This document shows positions 24,167-33,700 of a DNA stretch of 64,000 nt, one piece after another. This DNA is from Candidatus Methanoperedentaceae archaeon GB37 (GTDB lineage: Archaea > Halobacteriota > Methanosarcinia > Methanosarcinales > EX4572-44): the NCBI GenBank assembly GCA_905171695.1, contig LR991653.1:276258-340257 (forward strand), given 5' to 3'. Within the stretch, counting starts at the first letter, position 1. Every line of letters starts with the position of its first letter. A program made the translations under genes and the position numbers. The notes under the pieces were generated by a model. The model was not told where the DNA came from and ran no database searches. It saw nothing but the letters and a program-made list of their open reading frames with translations.

Positions 24167-25134
24167 TCTTTGAGAAGATTCGTACGGTTCCAGGTTCAGA
24201 GGAGCTTCTAAATAAGGCTTTTCGCCGTGGTAGTCGTGCTAAAAGTGGCAAAATCAGTTATAATACTAAACGTGAGGCTGAGGAGTCGATGATTATGACT
24301 GCGGGTAATATTTTGTCGGATAATCTTGCTAACGTTGTGCGTAGCTTTCCGAGTTTTGATACGATTCCTCTCTTTTATCGTGAGCTTGCTGATCTTCTCG
24401 TTGGAGTGGATGATCTGCGGGTGAGCCTCTCAAAGGTGGAGTGGGCGAGTAGGAAGGTTAAGGAGATTGCTCGCATGCACGCTTTGCGGATGCGACGCAG
24501 GGAGGATCCGAAGCTTGTGCGCAAGGCCGCTGTTGGGAGGATGAGTTCGGTTGTCAACCGCGTCTCAAATGACCTTGATCTCTTGAAGAATGCTCGGAAT
24601 GTCCTGCGGAAGCTCCCAGATATAGGGGACGAGCCAACGATCGTCGTTGCAGGGTATCCCAATGTTGGAAAGTCGTCCTTTGTGAAGCTGGTTTCAAGTG
24701 CCAATCCAGAGATTGCATCGTATCCCTTCACAACAAAAGGGCTTGCAGTTGGCCACTTCACAAGAAAAGATAGGCGTTATCAGTTGGTTGACACACCAGG
24801 GCTTCTGGATCGACCGCTCGGTGAGCGTAGCAGGATAGAACGCCAGGCGATTCTGGCACTTGACCACATCGCTGACGTGATACTCTTCATCCTCGATCCA
24901 AGCGAGACCTGTGGATATGTGATGCAGGATCAAGAGAATCTCCTAAGCGAGATAGAGAATACACTCAACGCGCCAGTGATAGTCGTATACAATAAGAAAG
25001 ACCTATTCCAAGATGACCATGGACTCTCGATCTCAACTTTAACCGGAGAGAACGTTGACACCGTGGTGGATCTGCTGATCGCCCAGGTGGAAGAAGACAC
25101 TCTCTTGAGGAGGAGTCTCTCTGGAGCGGCTTGA
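24163..25134 (+). CDS. NOG1-family GTPase (archaeal GTP1/OBG-type)
   Basis: About 323 residues. The N-terminal helical NOG1 domain is followed by the G domain: G1 GYPNVGKSSF, G2 PFTTKG, G3 DTPGLLDRP and G4 NKKD. The family acts in large ribosomal subunit assembly. ATG 24163 is preferred (AGGAG at 24147-24151); the GTG at 24151 lies within that site. The C-terminal 14 residues overlap the next gene. Confidence 0.92.
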   Translation: MIFEKIRTVPGSEELLNKAFRRGSRAKSGKISYNTKREAEESMIMTAGNILSDNLANVVRSFPSFDTIPLFYRELADLLVGVDDLRVSLSKVEWASRKVKEIARMHALRMRRREDPKLVRKAAVGRMSSVVNRVSNDLDLLKNARNVLRKLPDIGDEPTIVVAGYPNVGKSSFVKLVSSANPEIASYPFTTKGLAVGHFTRKDRRYQLVDTPGLLDRPLGERSRIERQAILALDHIADVILFILDPSETCGYVMQDQENLLSEIENTLNAPVIVVYNKKDLFQDDHGLSISTLTGENVDTVVDLLIAQVEEDTLLRRSLSGAA

Positions 25135-25687
25135 GACCGGAAGACAACTGCTCCACGCGAGTGGTGCAATCGTCCCACTCATCGCTCACGCGATTGGAGT
25201 GAATGCGACACTATACCTCTTAAGCGCCCTGCTTATAGTCATCCTCTCCACCTCGATCACCTACAAGAGTGGAGTTCACATCCCCTATCTTCACCTCTTC
25301 ATAGATAGGTTCGAGCGCAGAGAAGTGCGGGAAAAATTCCCGGGACGAGGCGCAGTATACTATGTCATCGGCATGATAATACCGCTCCTCCTCTTCGAAG
25401 AGAGGATAGCCTTCACATGCATACTGATAACATGTCTCGGTGATGCCGGATCAACACTCGTTGGGAAGAACTTCGGAACCCACAGAATACCATACAACAG
25501 ACGTAAGACAATCGAAGGGAGCACTGCATGCTTCATCCTCTCAATCAGCGCCGCCGCAACACAGATCTCCCCAGAACTCGCAGTGATCGCAGGCACAGTT
25601 GGCACACTCACAGAATCACTCCCACTCCAGGTGGATGACAACCTCACCATACCGATCATCGTAGGAACAATACTGACCATCCTATAA
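25121..25687 (+). CDS. Phytol/dolichol kinase-like CTP-dependent polyprenol kinase family membrane protein
   Basis: About 188 residues, 5-6 membrane helices, with the family signature CLGDAGSTLVGKNFGTHRI and KTIEGSTACFILS. A GTG start at 25199 would drop the conserved LETGRQLLHASGAIVPLIAHAIG segment, which is in frame upstream. The frame opens at 25109 and has no ATG, GTG or TTG before 25199; CTG at 25121 follows GGAGGAG (25109-25115) by 5 bases, so a non-canonical start overlapping NOG1 is proposed. It phosphorylates an isoprenoid alcohol, probably geranylgeraniol, in archaeal lipid salvage or glycan carriers. Confidence 0.75.
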   Translation: MERLETGRQLLHASGAIVPLIAHAIGVNATLYLLSALLIVILSTSITYKSGVHIPYLHLFIDRFERREVREKFPGRGAVYYVIGMIIPLLLFEERIAFTCILITCLGDAGSTLVGKNFGTHRIPYNRRKTIEGSTACFILSISAAATQISPELAVIAGTVGTLTESLPLQVDDNLTIPIIVGTILTIL

Positions 25688-25801
25688 AAGGATGAAGGAG
25701 CAGGACTTTGCGTGAAAAAGAAAGGAAGGCAATTTAGGTTTATAGGTAAAGTGAAACGAAGCCTTTTATCGCCTCTTTATACACTTCCAATTGGGACTCC
25801 A

Positions 25802-26092
25802 TCATTTCTTCATCTCTCTTGCCCTATATTCAGCCATAGCTTCTCTTTCCTTAAGCTTTTTTTCTAACCAGCGAATGCCAAATAGGTAGTGCATCGATAT
25901 GCCGATCCCCCAACCTAAAAGTGGATAAAAGAACCAGATAGCCTCTGGAGAATATAGTAAGTTGATAGCTATCAACATGGCATTAACCAGTACGTACACT
26001 ACCAAATGAACTGAAAAACCTATTTTCTCCTCTTCCGAGACCATTTCTCTATATGCTTTTTTGTATTCCTCCAATGCAATCTCTTCTACCAC
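25802..26092 (-). CDS. 2TM-domain small membrane protein
   Basis: 96 residues: an N-terminal amphipathic helix (EEYKKAYREMVSEEEK), two membrane helices (VHLVVYVLVNAMLIAINLL and WFFYPLLGWGIGISMHYLF) and a charged C-terminal coiled tail (RWLEKKLKEREAMAEYRAR). This is the 2TM family pattern seen in bacteria and archaea, often beside histidine kinases; none is adjacent. Function unknown. Confidence 0.75.
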   Translation of the reverse strand: MVEEIALEEYKKAYREMVSEEEKIGFSVHLVVYVLVNAMLIAINLLYSPEAIWFFYPLLGWGIGISMHYLFGIRWLEKKLKEREAMAEYRAREMKK

Positions 26093-26199
26093 ATTTTCTC
26101 ACCTCATCAATGATAAATTGCTCTGACTTATAAACTTTTTCTCAAGTTCAAGTATCCTGAAGCTGATTGCGTATAACAATGTGCGAACAATTCCCCTTT

Positions 26200-27110
26200 T
26201 TTACATTATCACAGCAATGAAACTATACATCAATTTTCGAAATTATGAGTTTTATCAGAAGAGATCTGGAGACAGAGAGCATGCCTCTGGAGTGATAGCC
26301 CTACTGAGATTCTTAAAAGAAGAGTCCCTGGCGGTTTTGGGACATAATTTACCTCACCCTGATTGCAAAGACACTGTGCCAGAGTCTGATAGCAGACAGA
26401 GCCATTTCTCTTCTATTTTCTCTTTTTTTGCTTGATCAACCATCTAGATCTTCTTTTATCTGCTGAAAAACCTGATTCACTTAAATTTTTCTTGGAGTAT
26501 CTCTTTAGAAACTTGTATGGAGCCTCAATAATCCTTTCTATAACCCTTAATCAGTCAAATCCTATTCTGGAGAGATTTTTCTTTGGAATGAGAGATAAAC
26601 AGCAGTTTCCTTATCAAATAACTTTAAAGTCTTTTTTGTGCTGTAATACTTGTCCAGGGAGATAGAATTTATCTTTACTCCTATCTCTTTGAGCATCTTT
26701 ATTGCTTTGTTAAATGTGTCTTTTTCAGATCTGTTTGATTAGATTAATCCTACGTACACTCCTGTTTCAATGTCTATTATCCTGAAAACATGCCTGAAAT
26801 CTTTATTTTTCTTATTGGGCTTGTTCTTGTAGTGTTTTTATTACTGTGAGGCTGTAACTGGTTCCGTCTCTTGAGAGATCTTTAGATATTCCTTCTTCTT
26901 TTAACAACAAAACAGAGAGATTGTGTAAAACCGTCTTAACTTCTTCATCCGAAGTAGAGTCTCTCTATCGTCTTGTAGCTCACCTTCCAGCTTTTTTCTC
27001 AATGTTAAGATTGCTTATAGCATCTCTAACGTACTCAGGGAGTTTTCTCAACCTCTGCTTGACAATCTCCTTCTTTTTATCTCCCACTCTAAAATCTAAA
27101 GTCATATTCT
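26200..27110 (-). mobile_element. ISA1214-like transposase relic
   Basis: Minus-strand remains of the element also present at 32733-33664. The start near 27110 reads MTLDFRVGDKKKEIVKQRLRKLPEYVRD; the body is broken in many places. Homologous blocks include the reverse of CFQDNRHxCVRR-type stretches around 26660-26900. The divergent small gene at 27158 belongs to the same element, matching the two-gene layout of ISA1214-type elements. Family assignment is from memory of the DUF2080 association. Confidence 0.65.
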
Positions 27111-27157
27111 ACACCACAACCACAAAGCACATAAGGATATCTATGAATATCCTAACC

Positions 27158-27362
27158 ATGAGACGAGTGAAAGTTAAAAAAGGCGACTTTATGATAACAG
27201 AAAAAATAAACGTCATAAACGAGAAAAAAGCAACCCCATTTGGCAATTCCGCTAAAGCAGATATCCCTAAAAAAATACAATGGACAAAGAACATATGTAA
27301 CATATTGTACAAGACTAGCCGAGAGCTTTGTCCCAATGCCATTTTATACTATTGTCATATAA
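27158..27362 (+). pseudogene. DUF2080-type IS-associated protein (frameshifted)
   Basis: Begins MRRVKVKKGDFMITEKINV and continues ATPFGNSAKADIPKK, the hallmark of DUF2080 proteins that accompany ISA1214-like transposases. After the A7 run near 27270 the frame is lost; removing one A restores YNGQRTYV. Divergent from the transposase relic. A second copy with a stop is at 59026. 27363-27591 contains nothing recognised. Confidence 0.7.
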
Positions 27363-27591
27363 AATGGCGATCTGTTATTGTGTAAGAGTAAAGATGAATG
27401 GTATAAAAAATTTACTCCATCGGGAGGAGATTTTTTCGCCTTTATGCAACAACTCTAAATAATGATGAGTGGCTCATGTATGTGGGTATCGTGAATCGAG
27501 TAACCGTGGTAACTCTATGTCTTGGGTGAAGAGTTTTTGTACCGTTTCTTTTAATAGGTGTGTTGGATAAGACTGTTGGGTTGAAATATGT

Positions 27592-28473
27592 ATGAGAGAT
27601 GTTGAGACGATTATCAGAGCCTGTATCGATGTTGCGAAGAGTATTGGTGCGCCGATTATATGCCTCTCTGACCTCCCTGTTGAGACTGATGATGTTCCTG
27701 TGATCATTGCCGCGAATAATATGTTGAACGTGGATACTCTGCTTTCGCCTGTTGGTTCAAGTTCGGAGGGTGAGCAGATTCTGCGTATATCGAGCAGGGT
27801 GGCGTCTGAGGGCGAGACTGCCGAGAAGCAGGTCTCGGATGCTGGGGTTACATCCTTTATTAGAGGGGTGCTTGATGGTGGTGTAGTTGTTGGGCTTGTG
27901 GAGCTTCCAGATGCAATCTCGATTGTGGTGCACGACCTTGATGAGAACCCTGTGATGAAGGAGATCATGGATTGTGGAGATCGGGTTGATATACGCCTCT
28001 TGGTCTCTGTCTTAAATATTGCCTTTGATATTGCATCCTTTGGGATGGAGGGTGTCTCGATCGGGTGTGCTTTCATCATCGGTGATGTTGAAGAGGTGAT
28101 GCACAGGTCTCATCAACTTGTATTGAACCCGTATTATGGTCATAGGAGGGAGGAGCGTGACGTGCTCGATCCGAGTACATGGGAGACTGTCAAGGAGTTT
28201 GCACAGCTCGATGGCGTGATAGTGATCGATGAAGAGGGGATCGTTGTTGCTGCAGGCAGGTATCTCGATGTTGACGCGAGTGAGATATCTATAAAGCAGG
28301 GGCTTGGTGCGCGTCATGCTGCTGTTGCGGCTATCACGAGGGATACGCAGGCGGTGGGTGTTGCTGTCTCTCAGACGGGTGGAACGATCCGTATCTTCAA
28401 GGATGGGATCGCGGTCGTTGAGATCGATCCCACCACCAAGATCACGGGCGTGCACGGGATCGGTGTAAAATGA
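27592..28473 (+). CDS. dacZ: Diadenylate cyclase (DacZ-type, c-di-AMP synthase)
   Basis: 293 residues. The C-terminal DAC domain carries LDGVIVIDEEGIVVAAGRYLD and GLGARHAAVAAITRDTQAVGVAVS, the positions of the DGA and GxRHR motifs that bind ATP and metal. The N-terminal 150 residues form a pyruvate-kinase-like alpha/beta domain (CLSDLPVETDDVPVIIAANN) seen in archaeal DacZ. It makes c-di-AMP from two ATP, which in archaea controls osmotic and potassium balance. The second motif has ARHAA rather than RHR, so activity should be tested. Overlaps the next gene by 4 bases. Confidence 0.85.
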   Translation: MRDVETIIRACIDVAKSIGAPIICLSDLPVETDDVPVIIAANNMLNVDTLLSPVGSSSEGEQILRISSRVASEGETAEKQVSDAGVTSFIRGVLDGGVVVGLVELPDAISIVVHDLDENPVMKEIMDCGDRVDIRLLVSVLNIAFDIASFGMEGVSIGCAFIIGDVEEVMHRSHQLVLNPYYGHRREERDVLDPSTWETVKEFAQLDGVIVIDEEGIVVAAGRYLDVDASEISIKQGLGARHAAVAAITRDTQAVGVAVSQTGGTIRIFKDGIAVVEIDPTTKITGVHGIGVK

Positions 28474-29192
28474 GCATGTTAATTGCGCGTCTTCTATCAT
28501 CGGTTATAATCCTATCTCTACTTCTCTCTCTATCAGGTTGCGTGCAGCCAGATAGTGGTCCTGAGCCTGAGGAGTACATCTTCAACTACACCGAGTGTAA
28601 CTCCACGACGTATTATATCGGTGAGCGCTCTGTTAAGACCGTTCATGTGGTTCATAACACCAGTAGGCTTGAACTTGTGCTTGAAGGCGCGGTTCTCTCT
28701 TCCACTCCAGAGACCGGACTCTCCAATCTGGTGGTGGTGAGGAGGACTGAGACTGATACTCCTCTTAAGTACAATATTTCGTCTCGTGTGAGACATGGTA
28801 GGAGATATCTCGTAATCGAGTTTCCAGGGTCTGCAGACTTTGTTGCTTACACTGAGACGCTTTCAGGGAATGAGCTTTCGAGGAAGACGGGTGATGGACT
28901 GGTGAGGGTATACCTACCGGAAGGCTATGCTACGGGGAGTCTCCTTCTTGGTACTCCACGGCCAAGTCCTGAGCGAGTCTTTGAGGATTCATCTGGTAGG
29001 ATGGTTATTGAGTGGAATGGTTCGAATGTGAGTGCTTTCTCGGTTGCGTACTATAAGGACTCGGCGCCATGGGTTCTGACATCTCTATTCATAATTCTCG
29101 GTGTGGCTGGGATTCTGATCCTCACTTATTTCAAGTTGAAGATCGGGGCGCTCCAGAGGAAGAGGGATTTTGTCGAGAAGAAGGGGCGGTGA
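28470..29192 (+). CDS. Lipoprotein with C-terminal membrane anchor, unknown function
   Basis: 240 residues: signal peptide with lipobox (LLLSLSGCVQPDSG), an extracellular beta-rich domain (about 30-205; repeated V-V and N-x-T patterns such as NYTECNSTTYYIG), then one membrane helix (WVLTSLFIILGVAGILILTYF) and a basic tail. Archaeal DUF5803-like architecture is possible. The ATGA overlap with dacZ suggests co-translation and perhaps a shared role at the cell surface. Confidence 0.72.
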   Translation: MSMLIARLLSSVIILSLLLSLSGCVQPDSGPEPEEYIFNYTECNSTTYYIGERSVKTVHVVHNTSRLELVLEGAVLSSTPETGLSNLVVVRRTETDTPLKYNISSRVRHGRRYLVIEFPGSADFVAYTETLSGNELSRKTGDGLVRVYLPEGYATGSLLLGTPRPSPERVFEDSSGRMVIEWNGSNVSAFSVAYYKDSAPWVLTSLFIILGVAGILILTYFKLKIGALQRKRDFVEKKGR

Positions 29193-29263
29193 GCGCAGGG
29201 CGGAAGGCTTTAATACCACATACTCATATTTAAGATGCATCTCATTTATGTTGGTGGTGTGTT

Positions 29264-29914
29264 GTGACTCATATTGAAACTCTTAAACAGATAGCCTCAC
29301 TCGGAGCCATGGATAGAACGGTGAAGATATCTTCTTCAGAGATCGCTGAGAAGATGCTGACAAGCCCACAGACCGCAGCACGACATCTCCAAAGCCTCGA
29401 AAAGAACGAGATGATAGAACGACAAACCACATCCAGCGGGCAATGGGTAAAACTGACAGGCAGAGGCATCCAGCAACTCGAAGAAGAATACAACTTCTAC
29501 AAACGATTATTCAAAGCGAGAACGCCCACAGAGATAGAGGGAGTCGTCATCACAGGTCTTGGAGAGGGAAAATACTATCTATCAAATGACGGTTACAGAA
29601 AACAGATCGAAGAAAAGCTTGGATTCACCCCATTTCCCGGCACACTGAACATAAAACTTGACCAAGAGAATACAATCATACGGCGAAGCCTTGACACCAG
29701 AGGAGGCATCAGAATTGACGGATTCACAAGCGACAACAGAACATTCGGCGGTGGAATCTGCCTTCCAATCATGGTCGAAGAGATAAGAGGAGCAATCATA
29801 CAACCAGAGAGAACACACTACCCAGAAGACATAATCGAAATAATCGCACCGATAAACCTCCGAGAACATCTGAATCTGAAAGACGGTTCAACGATAAAGA
29901 TAAAGATAGAATAA
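29264..29914 (+). CDS. ribK: CTP-dependent riboflavin kinase with N-terminal winged helix (RibK)
   Basis: 216 residues. The N-terminal 80 residues form a winged-helix DNA-binding domain (SSSEIAEKMLTSPQTAARHLQSLEK), followed by the DUF120/RibK cradle barrel (GLGEGKYYLSNDGYRKQIEEKLGF, PFPGTLNIKL). It makes FMN from riboflavin and CTP, and the fused domain may let it repress its own genes. Start GTG 29264 follows a GGTGGTG stretch. ribB follows 12 bases later. Confidence 0.92.
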   Translation: MTHIETLKQIASLGAMDRTVKISSSEIAEKMLTSPQTAARHLQSLEKNEMIERQTTSSGQWVKLTGRGIQQLEEEYNFYKRLFKARTPTEIEGVVITGLGEGKYYLSNDGYRKQIEEKLGFTPFPGTLNIKLDQENTIIRRSLDTRGGIRIDGFTSDNRTFGGGICLPIMVEEIRGAIIQPERTHYPEDIIEIIAPINLREHLNLKDGSTIKIKIE

Positions 29915-29926
29915 GAGGAAAGAATT

Positions 29927-30604
29927 ATGACAAACCTGGAGAAAGCCATAAAATCCCTCCAAAGTGGAAGAATGATACTCCTCTATGATGCCGATGACAG
30001 AGAAGGTGAAACAGACTTCGTAATCCCAGCCAGAAGCACAAGCCCAGAAGACATTGCAGTGATGCGGAGAGACGGCGGAGGACTGATATGCGTCGCGATC
30101 TCCTCAGAAGCAGCAGAGAGCCTCGGACTACCCTTCATGACAGAGATCCTGAGACACGCCGCATACAACGGTAACAGAGCACTGCAAACACTCGTCGAGA
30201 GAGACGGAGACCTGAAATACGACAACCACTCATCCTTCTCAGTATGGGTGAACCATAAAGATACCTACACCGGGATAACCGACAACGATCGAGCACTCAC
30301 CATAAACAAGATCGGAGAGATGGTGAGCCACGTAGAAGAAGGCAGAAAAATCGATTTCGGAAGTGAATTCCACTCACCAGGCCACGTAGCAATACTGAGA
30401 GCTGCCAGAGGACTGCTAAACGAGCGAAAAGGCCAGACAGAACTATCAATCGCACTCGCACAAAAAGCAGGGATAACACAAGCGATGGTCGTCTGCGAGA
30501 TGCTCGACAACCACAACGGAAAAGCCCTCTCAAAAGAGAAGGCAAGAGAATACGCAAGAGAACATAACCTACAGTTCATCGAAGGAAAAGAGATAACGGT
30601 GTAA
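29927..30604 (+). CDS. ribB: 3,4-dihydroxy-2-butanone 4-phosphate synthase
   Basis: 225 residues. The acidic metal-binding loop YDADDREGETDFVIPA, the substrate loop HSSFSVWVNHKDTYTGITDNDRA and the C-terminal EFHSPGHVAILRA are all present. It converts ribulose 5-phosphate to the four-carbon unit of riboflavin. In operon with ribK. Followed after 4 bases by the PUA protein gene. Confidence 0.95.
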   Translation: MTNLEKAIKSLQSGRMILLYDADDREGETDFVIPARSTSPEDIAVMRRDGGGLICVAISSEAAESLGLPFMTEILRHAAYNGNRALQTLVERDGDLKYDNHSSFSVWVNHKDTYTGITDNDRALTINKIGEMVSHVEEGRKIDFGSEFHSPGHVAILRAARGLLNERKGQTELSIALAQKAGITQAMVVCEMLDNHNGKALSKEKAREYAREHNLQFIEGKEITV

Positions 30605-30608
30605 AACC

Positions 30609-31091
30609 GTGAAACCAAAAGCACGTCACAAGTTGAAGAAGAGCGAAATAAAAAGGATAGCTGAGAGAATAAAAGAGACAAAGACAGGCGACACAGCTCA
30701 CTTATTGAAAAGTGGAGCAATCGAAGTTGCAGAGTTCACCGATCACACCATCCTACTCGTCGATGGCGTAGCAAGCTTCTTTGAACTTGGAGACGGTCTC
30801 TTCATCCCAACACTCAAGGGTGTGATGAAATCTGAGATTCATGGAAAAAAGGTGGTGGTGGACTCTGGCGCTGTGCGCTTCATAGCGAACGGAGCCGACG
30901 TGATGGGACCTGGCATCGTTGAAGCAGATGAAGAGATCGAAATAGATGATATTATAGTAGTTGTAGACGAGCGGCACAAAAAGCCACTTGCAATCGGCAG
31001 AGCACTTAAAAAAGGCAGGGACATGCGATCTCCAGGAAGATCCGTAAAGTCACTCCACCACGTTGGCGACAAGATCTGGAACCTCGAATAA
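30609..31091 (+). CDS. PUA-domain RNA-binding protein (MCT-1/Tma20-like)
   Basis: 160 residues. The N-terminal domain ([20 protein letters not shown]) precedes a PUA domain from about 80 ([45 protein letters not shown]). Archaeal relatives of MCT-1/eIF2D contact tRNA or the small ribosomal subunit. Start GTG at 30609 (GTGAAACCAAAAG). In the rib operon and next to pth2, a translation-related pairing. Confidence 0.85.
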   Translation: MKPKARHKLKKSEIKRIAERIKETKTGDTAHLLKSGAIEVAEFTDHTILLVDGVASFFELGDGLFIPTLKGVMKSEIHGKKVVVDSGAVRFIANGADVMGPGIVEADEEIEIDDIIVVVDERHKKPLAIGRALKKGRDMRSPGRSVKSLHHVGDKIWNLE

Positions 31092-31117
31092 CAAAACTAC
31101 CCACTGGAAGACCAAGG

Positions 31118-31465
31118 ATGAGCAAATACAAACAATGCATCATCGTACGCGAAGACCTCAAACTCTCCAGAGGAAAACTGGCAGTTCAAGTAGCACACGC
31201 AGCAGTCACAGCATACGAAGACGCAACAACGACAGCAAAATACAGATGGAGAGAAGAAGGGCAGAAGAAGATCGTCCTCCGCGTGCCCAGTCTCCAGGAC
31301 TTATTCAAACTGAAGAGACTCGCAGAGGAGAAGAAACTCCCAACAGCACTGATCACAGACGCAGGGCTCACAGAGATCCCACCCGGAACAATCACAGCAC
31401 TCGGGATAGGACCCGCACCAGAAGAAGAAATCGAAAAAGTAACAGGGAACCTAAAAACACTATAA
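31118..31465 (+). CDS. pth2: Peptidyl-tRNA hydrolase, Pth2 family
   Basis: 115 residues. The N-terminal [29 protein letters not shown] and the C-terminal [24 protein letters not shown] signatures are complete. It hydrolyses peptidyl-tRNA released during translation; archaeal and eukaryotic form. The [12 protein letters not shown] motif contains the active-site lysine and histidine region. Confidence 0.95.
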   Translation: MSKYKQCIIVREDLKLSRGKLAVQVAHAAVTAYEDATTTAKYRWREEGQKKIVLRVPSLQDLFKLKRLAEEKKLPTALITDAGLTEIPPGTITALGIGPAPEEEIEKVTGNLKTL

Positions 31466-31508
31466 CACCCACCCATAAGTGAAACTCGGCTTGGCGGTTG
31501 GACCCGTC

Positions 31509-32081
31509 GGACGTGTCCACTTAACATAAACACCACCTCAACCGATTATAATAAAGCATAAAGAGATTACAGAACAAATTCCAGTTTTTAACAGGATTAA
31601 AAGAGATAATTGAGCAGAAGAATATCTTTATTCTCTGTTTTAACGAAGAAAACACTGATTCAACCAGGCTTCTCTCTCCGAAAGGACTGATCGCCCAACT
31701 TCCAGATCCAGGCTCTTCAGCGCATCTATAAGCCAAGGGAGCTTAATAGACATAATACGCCTTTTTATCTTGCTTTAACAACTCTTTCGTCCAATGCTAT
31801 TCAAGTATCTTCTCTTCTTCTCTCGATACAAAGAGGCAATCTCTCTTCAAACCTCCCTGTTCCAAAGAGAGGTCTATGGAGACCAGATGAAGCCAGAGAG
31901 AGAATTCTGGCAGTCCTCCCGAGAGAAGACATCTGAATACAGGTCGCAACACCAAGAATCTCAACATAGAAAAGGCACATTACTCCTCTCAAACACCCTT
32001 CAACTCTTCAACAATCCCACCTTACCCTCAGCATAAATAAAAAAATAGTCTCTTGTATTTATAATTTTATGTGGACGGGTC
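31509..32081 (-). mobile_element. IS6/IS240-like insertion sequence B, degenerate
   Basis: Minus-strand copy with ends GGACGTGTCCAC (31509-31520) and GTGGACGGGTC (32071-32081). The fragment LGERSLVESVFSSLKQRIKIFF and LFMLYYNRLRWCLC (31521-31736) is the transposase C-terminus; the N-terminal part (CVYIEILGVATCIQ-type) is near 31990. The central catalytic part is deleted. Immediately left, 31500-31508 reads GGACCCGTC, a stray end. Confidence 0.65.
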
Positions 32082-32122
32082 TGATACTATAAACCATGCG
32101 GGAGCATCGTCTGGTTGTAGTT

Positions 32123-32641
32123 CTATTGTCTTCCGAATGATTCTAAATCTACTTGTATGGATTGAGGGGTGCCAGCCCACTCTTTCAATTTCAATGCGAT
32201 AAGTTCCACCTTCCTGTAATTTGCTTTGAATTTATCAGTAGCTCTGTACTTGTCATCTTTTAACTCGAGATACTCAGATAGATGGTTCTGGATCAGGTCG
32301 TCCATCGCAGTCTTCACTTTGTTTAATAGTTGGCTTCTTACACGAGGTCTTATCTTATCTTATCTGACAATCTTTCTAATCCTTCATCTACCAATCGAAC
32401 AGGTGTCTTTCCATTACTATTCGGATTAAATAGTTGCATAATTATGTTAATTAGTCCTCGGAGAATCTATTTTGTCTTTTGATTTCATTTCAGGAAATTT
32501 TCTTAAGCCTATGTCTTTTGCTTTGATTAACTCATTCTTTAGATGTTTATTGTGAAGATGTTCCTCTTTTTCTACTTTAAGGGTTTTATTTACGATGGTC
32601 TGGCAGTAGATTTTGGGACAAAATTCTTCAATCTCTGACAA
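32123..32641 (-). pseudogene. Broken unrecognised gene
   Basis: Two minus-strand frames: 32447-32641 (64 residues, charged helix KVEKEEHLHNKHLKNELIKA) and 32123-32439. In the latter, MQLFNPNSNGKTPVRLVDEG is broken by repeated GATAA units near 32356-32372; it resumes as RPRVRSQLLNKVKTAMDDLI and ends DLESFGRQ. The gap between frames is 7 bases. Could be one decayed gene of about 170 codons or two small ones. No family recognised; AT-rich. Confidence 0.4.
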
Positions 32642-32732
32642 CGATCACTTATGCTCTCCACCTGCTGGGTGCTGGGTGTTTTTAGATGGAGTAATTGAGG
32701 AAGTAAGGCAGGAAAGTAGGGATAAGTATCCA

Positions 32733-33664
32733 TATGTGCTGAATTGGAAAGAAAGATAGAGATTGTTAAGAAAAGGCTGAGAAAGCTTCCAGAATACGTG
32801 AGGAAAATACGTGAGGAAAGCTTCAATGATGGATGTGCAAAAGAGAGCAGGAAGACCAGAGGAGATTGATTTGGAGCTCTTTTTATTTGCAAGGCTTATA
32901 AAGGCAGATCAAAGAGAGACGTTGAGAATTACTGGGTTACAAAACGATAGAAAGACTGTATTGCAGATGAAGAAGTTAAGCTTGCTATGCACCGCCTATT
33001 CATTCTCTTTACTCAAGGATGAAGGTATTTCAGATGAGTTTGCAGGATACGGAACTAGGTACAGCTTAACTGTTACAAAACACTACAGAAATACTCCTAA
33101 AAAGAAGGGAAAAGACTTCAGGTATGTTTTCAGGGTGCAGATCGGAGAAGGATGTTTTCAATAAAGCTATGAGGACTCTAAAGGAGATGGGAGTGAAGAT
33201 AAATCCCATCTCTCTTGACAAGTATTACAGCACAAGAAAGATTCTGAAGATGTTAGATAAGGAAACTGCTGTCTATCACATTCCAAAGAAAAAACTCTCC
33301 AGAATACAGAACAGGATTCAATCGGTTGAAGGTTATAGAGAGAAATCATTAAAACCCCCTACAAGTCTTTGAATAGGCACTCCAAGAGAAATTTAAGTAA
33401 ATCAGGTTTTTCTGCAGATAAAAGAAGAAGATAAGAAGATATGGATGGTTGATCAGGCAGAAGGGAGAAGATAGAATAGAGATGGCTTTATTTGCCGTTG
33501 TACTCTGGCACAACCTGTTTGCAACCAGAGTGAAGCAATTATGTCTTAATTCCAGTTCATATGGGAGAATATAAAGTGAGAACCTTCTACGCTCTGCTGA
33601 TAAAGACTCTGAATGAACTGAAAAACATAGTATTAGAGAGAGTTTTAACAGGTTCAGCAAATTC
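32733..33664 (+). mobile_element. ISA1214-like transposase, frameshifted
   Basis: Plus-strand copy. It begins with KIEIVKKRLRKLPEYVR near 32750, continues RYSLTVTKHYRNTPKKKGKDFRYVFRVQIGE (32811-33164), then shifts frame to MGVKINPISLDKYYSTRKIL and KETAVYHIPKKKLSRIQ (33124-33372), with a tail near 33400-33660. SLDKYYS probably carries a catalytic Asp. A 13-bp tandem duplication near 32794-32819 adds residues. Ends not resolved. Confidence 0.65.
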
Positions 33665-33700
33665 CTGGTTGGTTAAGTCTGTTATGTCTGACACTATGAT

